A stretch of DNA of 64,000 nt, from the IMG/VR virus record IMGVR_UViG_3300031231_000003, positions 60,422-124,421 of that record; one strand, 5' to 3'. This stretch comes from a virus. Below, piece by piece: positions 62,012 through 64,000 of this stretch. Below the pieces are notes generated by a model. The model worked only from the letters and a program-made list of their open reading frames with translations. It had not been told where the DNA came from and ran no database searches. Position 1 is the stretch's first letter; each line of letters starts with the position of its first letter. The position numbers and the translations under genes were made by a program.

Positions 62012-62446
62012 ATGAAAATAGCGAAAAATGAATTGAAGAATCTCATTAAAGAATGTTTGATAGAAATTCTTTGTGACGGGATTGGGGAAAACTTAATTGA
62101 GGCTCGAAAGATGAACTCTCGTCATCGTGAACCCATCCTAGAGGGTCGAATTGACCAGAGAAAGCTAAACAATCCAATCGCTCAGCAACGCACGAACGTT
62201 CTTAATAACGCAATCGCTGAGGCTGCGGGCAAGAACTCCGTGATGAAGGACATCTTTGCTGATACCGCCGAGAGAACGTTACCTTCGATGCTTGAAGGCA
62301 ACAAAAAGGGTTATCAACCGGTAGGAACATCGATCGAAGAAGCCTTGGTTCATGAAACGGAACCCGAAGATTTGTTTGGTAATGAGAACGTTGATCGTTG
62401 GGCAAAACTGGCATTTGAATCGCCAGTGATAAAACGGCCTGGTTAA
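62012..62446 (+). CDS. Head-region protein with leader-like N-terminus (5)
   Basis: 144 residues. MKIAKNELKNLIKECLIEIL is a variant of the shared leader (I-K-E as possible cut). The rest is charged and helical, ending FGNENVDRWAKLAFESPVIK. Its stop overlaps the ATG of the next gene (TAATG). Confidence 0.55.
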   Translation: MKIAKNELKNLIKECLIEILCDGIGENLIEARKMNSRHREPILEGRIDQRKLNNPIAQQRTNVLNNAIAEAAGKNSVMKDIFADTAERTLPSMLEGNKKGYQPVGTSIEEALVHETEPEDLFGNENVDRWAKLAFESPVIKRPG

Positions 62447-62980
62447 TGAAAATGAAAAATAAGCTTCGAGCATTGATTAAGTTGATCATTGAACACAATG
62501 ATCCTTACGTGGCCCTTAAAAGGTCGGGGTAAGATCAAGAAAACATCTAAAATTTTTTATCACGTATCGATGCAGGATCACGGAGAAAAATTCACGCTTG
62601 TACCTCGAATTCCTCGTGATGCAATTGGCATGGAAGAAGAAGACTTTACGACCCCTCGAGTTTGTCTTGCATCAACGACGAAAGACGCTTTCGAAGCGTT
62701 GGGATTCAATGTGAACAAAAGTGGAAAAATTTATACCGACGAATTATCAACGAGTGGACACAATGTCGAACATTTGTGGATCTATAAATGTTCACCCAAT
62801 GTTGTTTTCATTCCTTCGAATGGGGAATATCCCGAGGGTTCATTCAAGGGAAGTAAACAAGAACGAGCTGAAGCCTTGAAAGGTTTTGTACCAGATGCAG
62901 GTGATACGGGCGAAGTATGGGTACTTGAACAAATTGCGGTGACATTAGTAAAAGTTATCGATGTTCCTAGCGGGGCATGA
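62446..62980 (+). CDS. Leader-bearing protein, frame broken near 62517
   Basis: ATG 62446 opens MKMKNKLRALIKLIIEHNDP, a leader-like N-terminus, but stops after 28 codons (62532). The +1 frame then carries a folded-looking domain (GRGKIKKTSKIFYHVSMQDH, FTLVPRIP, EEEDFTTPRVCLASTTKDAF, HLWIYKCSPNVVFIPS, EVWVLEQIAVTLVKV) to 62980. One A less in AAAA at 62517-62520 would fuse them. Alternatively the second frame starts by itself at TTG 62489 or ATG 62498. The YHVS ... PRxP ... RVCLA pattern recalls small ADP-ribosyltransferase-like domains, but this is weak. Confidence 0.5.
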
Positions 62981-63052
62981 AAAATTCATCAACGTTTCTA
63001 GAACACGCATACTTAATTGAAGCGAGCCCGTTAAACAGGAGAAAAACTACAA

Positions 63053-63313
63053 ATGAAATCATTGACCAAAGAAGGCCTAAAACGACTAATTCAGCAAGAA
63101 GCTGCGAAAATGAATGCCCCTGAGGATGTCGAGAAGGTTGCTGCGAAAACGAAAGAAGTTGACGCCGATGAGTATGGAACCGACAAGAGCCTCGAAAAGC
63201 ACATTGACATGGTTTCCGCCCTCAAGATTGAGGAATCTCGTCTACTCCGTCGGCTCAAGACCCTCCGTGAATCGAAAGCACGCATCCTGAAGACGATCAA
63301 GAATCGAAAGTAA
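63053..63313 (+). CDS. Small head-region protein with leader (6)
   Basis: 86 residues from ATG 63053 with an AGGAGAAA ribosome site. MKSLTKEGLKRLIQQEAAKM is a leader variant (I-Q-Q-E). The C-terminal half is a basic coiled-coil helix (IEESRLLRRLKTLRESKARI). Probably packaged or core-associated. Confidence 0.55.
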   Translation: MKSLTKEGLKRLIQQEAAKMNAPEDVEKVAAKTKEVDADEYGTDKSLEKHIDMVSALKIEESRLLRRLKTLRESKARILKTIKNRK

Positions 63314-63320
63314 TCTCCTA

Positions 63321-63704
63321 ATGAAGATTTCACTGAAACAACTCAAGCAAATCATCAAAGAAGAGATTTCAAGATCACGTAAGGTCTTGAAAGAAAGCAC
63401 GGGCGAAGCGGGAGCTGAGCTCGTTGATGAACAGAATTGCTGGCATCTCGAAGTTGGTAACGAGTACAAGATAGATGGTTCTATTTCAACGTTCGTCGGT
63501 TGGTTCGATGATACGGGTTCTGAACTACCTGATGATGTGAATGATGATCCGACTCATGTGCTTTTAAAGTTTCAAGATGTTGATGGATTCGAATGGGAAG
63601 CTTACTGGAATGAAGGAAATTTCTGTGTAGGCTCTTCTGCCGATCCTTTGAGGGTTGCAGAGGCTGAGTCAGAATCGCATGTTTACGACGAAGAAAATTT
63701 GTAA
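63321..63704 (+). CDS. Head-region protein with leader (7)
   Basis: 127 residues. MKISLKQLKQIIKEEISRSR is nearly identical to the leader at 35.6 kb (two differences in 17). The body is a small acidic domain (HLEVGNEYKIDGSISTFVG, HVLLKFQDVDGFEWEAYW). I recognise no family; an SH3-like barrel is possible. Confidence 0.6.
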   Translation: MKISLKQLKQIIKEEISRSRKVLKESTGEAGAELVDEQNCWHLEVGNEYKIDGSISTFVGWFDDTGSELPDDVNDDPTHVLLKFQDVDGFEWEAYWNEGNFCVGSSADPLRVAEAESESHVYDEENL

Positions 63705-63705
63705 A

Positions 63706-63864
63706 ATGATGAAAGAAGTTTCACGAAAAAGCGTTGAAAATGGAAATCATTCATTTCAAGGTGGCGAAGTTCAAAGACGATATTGGGCTAATTGGAGATT
63801 AAAGAACAACAAAAATCCTTATCCCGATGATTGGAAATATTTATCTACGAAAGAAGGTCAGTGA
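63706..63864 (+). pseudogene. Remnant of an HNH homing endonuclease C-terminus
   Basis: 52 codons. QRRYWANWRLKNNKNPYPDD with WKYL matches the C-terminus of the intact HNH gene at 34.6 kb (KRYWAKWRVDNNRKPRIGDE, KYL). No HNH core is present upstream, where the leader-protein gene occupies the sequence. Probably what is left after loss of a homing gene, still open as a short frame ending on the next start codon. Confidence 0.6.
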
Positions 63865-64000
63865 TGTCAGGTCAAGGAAAATATTCCGTGTACGTTCCGG
63901 TTGCAAGCGTGAAGAATTCACGGCTTGCTAAGTTGTTTCGGGGCAACGATACTATCGATTCTCCGTTTGCTGCGGCCATGGCAAGCGGCGATCAGGAACA
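63864..64000 (+). CDS. Virion structural protein, 3'-truncated by window edge
   Basis: Starts at ATG 63864, overlapping the remnant stop (TGATG), and is open to the window end (45 residues). SGQGKYSVYVPVASVKNSRL, AKLFRGNDTIDSPFAAAMA resembles the N-terminus of head proteins from large myoviruses, but too little is visible for a firm call. Confidence 0.5.
   Translation, partial: MSGQGKYSVYVPVASVKNSRLAKLFRGNDTIDSPFAAAMASGDQE

Noticed and set aside
63864-64000. Major capsid protein
   Set aside because: Only 45 residues of this virion gene are visible and they do not allow a capsid call. No other gene in the window fits the major capsid protein.

Overview
The window is a piece of a large tailed phage genome. 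No bacterial housekeeping genes are visible. The recognisable genes are those of a T4-like contractile-tail virus: large terminase (35.9 kb), portal (39.6 kb), prohead protease (44.4 kb), tail tube (48.2 kb), a probable gp4-type head-completion nuclease (21.3 kb), recombination proteins gp47/gp46 (30.9-34.3 kb), primase (28.9 kb), a RuvC-like nuclease and one tRNA-Gly. Many genes overlap their neighbour through ATGA or GTGA junctions. Starts are often GTG or TTG. Host identity is inference only. A predicted lipoprotein at 12.7 kb has an Asp/Ala/Gly/Pro-rich linker of a kind common in Myxococcota lipoproteins, which hints at a Gram-negative host.

Layout. 0-6 kb: virion proteins interrupted by homing endonucleases. 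6.7-11.9 kb: a metallopeptidase, a minus-strand cluster with tRNA-Gly, a virion protein with its own endonuclease, a collagen-like/glycosidase protein and a decayed HNH gene. 11.9-18 kb: small accessory genes including membrane proteins, the lipoprotein and a LemA/TPM-like pair. 18-25 kb: LamG-type surface proteins, head completion and an MBL-fold enzyme. 25-35 kb: DNA metabolism plus a glycosyltransferase and a kinase-like protein. 35-45 kb: head morphogenesis (terminase, portal with an intein-like insert, protease, and many small proteins sharing one N-terminus). 45-52 kb: tail tube flanked by two paralogous giant endonucleases, a proteasome-like protease and more small genes. 52-62 kb: a 2461-residue repetitive fiber and accessory virion proteins. 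62-64 kb: more proteins with the shared N-terminus and the start of another virion gene.

Three genome-wide patterns stand out. (1) About fifteen small proteins share an L-x-P-G-D type N-terminal motif. They sit on both strands, often translationally coupled to a neighbour. One pair overlaps antisense, and one copy sits inside the gp47 gene, splitting it so that its C-terminal domain is now fused to gp46. (2) About twelve proteins share a short amphipathic N-terminus (M-K-I-x-L-x-x-L-[RK]-x-[IL]-I-x-E-E) that looks like a T4-type capsid-targeting peptide ending in an I/L-x-E cleavage site. Two of them are kinase-like proteins, which may therefore be packaged and injected. (3) About eleven homing-endonuclease genes, remnants or insert domains of at least four families occupy the window.

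Several frames (5.5, 11.8, 22.4, 28.5, 43.1 and 62.5 kb) are broken by what look like single-base changes, mostly in homopolymers. These could be sequencing errors, decay, or in one case programmed frameshifting. No major capsid gene, lysis cassette, integrase, CRISPR array or reverse transcriptase was recognised.
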